Source of the DNA: Deltaproteobacteria bacterium
GTDB taxonomy: Bacteria > Myxococcota_A > UBA796 > GCA-2862545
Length of the DNA stretch: 63,077 bases
Direction of reading: 5' to 3'
Assembly (NCBI GenBank): GCA_016938035.1
Contig: JAFGVK010000048.1
Span: 1 to 63,077, forward strand
Shown: in pieces, positions 61,565-63,077 of the stretch
Numbering within the stretch: the stretch's first letter is position 1
Layout of the letters: each line of letters opens with the position of its first letter
The notes under the pieces: model-generated
Seen by the model: only the letters and a program-made list of their open reading frames with translations
Told to the model about the DNA's origin: nothing
Database searches by the model: none
Made by a program: the position numbers and the translations under genes

Positions 61565-62593
61565 CTACTCGGGCGCGGTGTTGCCCACGAAATGAATCTC
61601 AGAGACGAAGCGCTCCTCCAGTTCGACCGTGTGGCGCGCCGCGATCACGAACCCCGTAGGGTTGAACCCCTTCCTCTGCCCGCTGGTCTTGATCTTGACC
61701 CCAGCGTGCAGCGCCCCGTTCCCATTGACGATGAGCTTGCCGCGAACAAAGGAGCGCGCAAGCCGGTTGAGCTCCCCCTCGGCCATCGCCTGCGCCCCGC
61801 CCTGGGAGGTGACCAACACGTCGGAGATGTAGGCGGTCTCGGCCCAGGTCTTGGCCTCTGAGACCCCGTTCGCACCGCCACCGATGGACACGATGGCGCC
61901 CGAGGAGGCGGTCCCCTCCACCTTCTCCTTGGTGATGTAGTCCCAGCCGATCACGGTGAGCTCTGGGGGAATCCCGAAGTCGGACACCGTGTAGTCAAGG
62001 TGCAGGATCTGATCCTCCTTGAACTCCACCGGCGACCCGGAGTACTGGGCCTTGACGAAGTCGATCTTGCCCTCGTTCGCCAACAACAGGTACCCGTTGC
62101 GTGCGGCGAGGCGCTTGGCGAAGTTGAGATCAGACTCGTTGCGCTGGAAGATATACTTGTGCGTGCCGCTGGTGGAGTCCACCGTCCCTGCGGTGGCCTT
62201 CGACGATGAGATCACCGCCGACACCGCCTGATCGTCGGTCTTCTCCTCATAGACAAGCGTGCGACGGGACGCAGCCATCTTCACCAGGGGGTCCATCGCC
62301 TCGACCTGCACCACCTGGTTTCCCTGTCCCCAGCTGTGGCGGATCGCGGTGATCTGCCCGACGAACACCTTGCGGGAGGAGCCACCCACCGAGATCTTCA
62401 CGTCCGCACCGATCTTGAACGAGCCCCAGGATGAGTTCTCAGCAGAGAACCGGATCTGGGCGATGCCGATCATGTCGACGTGATCCTCGACAGTGAACCC
62501 CTTGATGCCCGAGGGCTCGGCGTGCGTATACTTGGTGCCCGCGATCTCCACCTCGAAGCGCGGAGCCGCACTGGGCTGTTCATTTCCACTCAT
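61565..62593 (-). CDS. Baseplate hub protein, phage late control gpD/Afp8-like
   Basis: A 342-residue protein from the ATG at 62593 (GGAG before it; a longer frame lacks a site). The chain shows the gpD/gp27-like hub pattern (VEDHVDMIGIAQIRFSAEN, VFVGQITAIRHSW, VVQVEAMDPLVKMAASRRTLVYE, FQRNESDLNFAKRLAARNGY). It lacks the C-terminal gp5 OB-fold and beta-helix of full-length VgrG/Afp8, so the spike tip must be another protein. Followed by the hairpin at 61488. Confidence 0.88.
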   Translation of the reverse strand: MSGNEQPSAAPRFEVEIAGTKYTHAEPSGIKGFTVEDHVDMIGIAQIRFSAENSSWGSFKIGADVKISVGGSSRKVFVGQITAIRHSWGQGNQVVQVEAMDPLVKMAASRRTLVYEEKTDDQAVSAVISSSKATAGTVDSTSGTHKYIFQRNESDLNFAKRLAARNGYLLLANEGKIDFVKAQYSGSPVEFKEDQILHLDYTVSDFGIPPELTVIGWDYITKEKVEGTASSGAIVSIGGGANGVSEAKTWAETAYISDVLVTSQGGAQAMAEGELNRLARSFVRGKLIVNGNGALHAGVKIKTSGQRKGFNPTGFVIAARHTVELEERFVSEIHFVGNTAPE

Positions 62594-62665
62594 GACTTCA
62601 CTCCGTCCGCGAAGGTGGTTGGCAGGGAGAGAGACACCCCCCTCCCTGCTGAACAAGCGCTAGAC

Positions 62666-63077
62666 TCAATTACGGCCACGGCCCTTGTTGGACATGCTCT
62701 CGCCAGCCTGCTTGGCAGCCTCACCGAGCGCCTCGCCGAGGCCGCTGATACCGGGTGAGGACGCGCTGGAGGCCGCGGGGCTAACGCTGGGCGCGCCTGA
62801 CCCGGCCGGTCCGCCGGCCGAGGGGGCCGACGCCTGGGCTCCGGCAGCCTGCGCCGCAGCGGACGAGGAGGCAGAAGGAGCCCCCTGCGCCGGCGCGTTG
62901 GCAGAGGCGATCCCTGGGGCGGGTGCGGCACCAGCTGGCGTGGCAGACGCGGGCTGAGCGGCGGCAGGAGCCGACCTTACCTCAGGAGCGGCGTCACGGG
63001 CAGAGGGCGCGGCCTCAGCGGCGGGTGCCGCGTCACGGGCAGAGGGCGCGGCCTCAGCGGCGGGTGCCGCGTCACGG
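62666..63077 (-). CDS. C-terminal end of an Ala/Pro-rich injection-system gene (cut by the window edge)
   Basis: The frame is open to the right edge and ends TGA at 62666. About 137 residues are visible. The first part is a tandem 13-residue repeat (AAPAAEAAPSARD), then Ala/Pro/Ser-rich sequence, then GISGLGEALGEAAKQAGESM and a basic tail SNKGRGRN. It lies upstream of the hub gene, where Afp7 (LysM-type) would lie in Afp order, but the visible part gives no domain. The low-complexity chain looks like a flexible linker. Confidence 0.65.
   Translation of the reverse strand, partial: RDAAPAAEAAPSARDAAPAAEAAPSARDAAPEVRSAPAAAQPASATPAGAAPAPGIASANAPAQGAPSASSSAAAQAAGAQASAPSAGGPAGSGAPSVSPAASSASSPGISGLGEALGEAAKQAGESMSNKGRGRN
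62991..63077. repeat. 39-bp tandem repeat within the edge gene
   Basis: Two identical 39-bp units (62991-63029, 63030-63068) and the first 9 bases of a third run off the window. The unit length is a multiple of three and encodes the 13-residue Ala/Pro repeat, so copy number could vary in frame. Confidence 0.9.

Noticed and set aside
45709..63077. Type VI secretion system
   Set aside because: The large J-like protein with an adjoining tail-I-like gene and the eCIS-type conserved protein fit Afp/PVC-like clusters better, and no TssJ, TssL or TssM gene is seen.
1..63077. CRISPR arrays, rRNA operons, integrases
   Set aside because: No spaced direct-repeat array, conserved rRNA sequence or recombinase gene was found on reading both strands.

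Overview
The window reads as a chromosomal segment of a GC-rich, Gram-negative, Myxococcota-like (former deltaproteobacterial) bacterium. The basis is a secreted giant protein ending in a MYXO-CTERM-type sorting tail and built of MopE-type Asp/Cys modules, several lipoproteins, three protein kinase-like proteins including a kinase-ATPase-TPR giant, a DUF4388-like protein and a Tad pilus operon. No rRNA, tRNA, CRISPR array, prophage integrase or transposase gene was seen.

Layout. 1-12.4 kb: DUF4388-like acidic protein, DUF1460 amidase-like protein, a phosphohexomutase with an upstream DUF6340-like lipoprotein, two small lipoproteins, and the 1367-residue beta-helix/MopE surface protein. 12.4-18.1 kb: a Ser/Thr kinase-AAA-TPR signalling protein, a coiled-coil protein and an exported HAD phosphatase. 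19.1-25.8 kb: a minus-strand operon with every junction overlapping: UbiA-like membrane protein, rifampicin-phosphotransferase-shaped PEP-dikinase homologue, BtaA-like (DUF3419) aminocarboxypropyl transferase, and an MMPL/RND exporter. This looks like an uncharacterised lipid or hydrophobic-metabolite pathway. 26.7-38.6 kb: RNase D, then a Tad (Flp) pilus locus (flp, strong terminator, cpaB, cpaC, cpaE, cpaF, tadB, tadC, TadD-like and small lipoproteins) ending in a histidine kinase and an NtrC-like regulator whose ATPase domain is degenerate. 38.8-45.5 kb: GAF protein, LPG-synthase-type membrane protein, aminotransferase, Na/Ca antiporter, GlpD and a helical repeat protein.

45.7-63.1 kb: the baseplate part of an extracellular contractile injection system (eCIS/Afp/PVC-like): gpD/Afp8-like hub, gp25-like protein, J-like protein, TIGR02242-like tail protein and an eCIS-associated conserved protein. 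Its sheath, tube and ATPase would lie beyond the right edge. Interleaved on the same strand is an unusual signalling set: a transmembrane Ser/Thr kinase, an FHA-like/TM/lytic-transglycosylase fusion, a pseudokinase ending in ubiquitin-like domains, and a membrane protein with an N-terminal ubiquitin-like domain and a C-terminal C4HC3 (RING-CH/PHD-like) zinc motif. A plus-strand protein with a GNQAI motif is a candidate cargo. This set is the best candidate for an undescribed system.

A second discovery is a family of five ~218-bp non-coding elements (2183, 12168, 18160, 26410, 38609) with GGCACCG terminal inverted repeats and, in at least three copies, 8-bp target-site duplications. It is a MITE-like family inserted in intergenic gaps, often between convergent genes; one copy sits between two stop codons that were originally only 3 bp apart.
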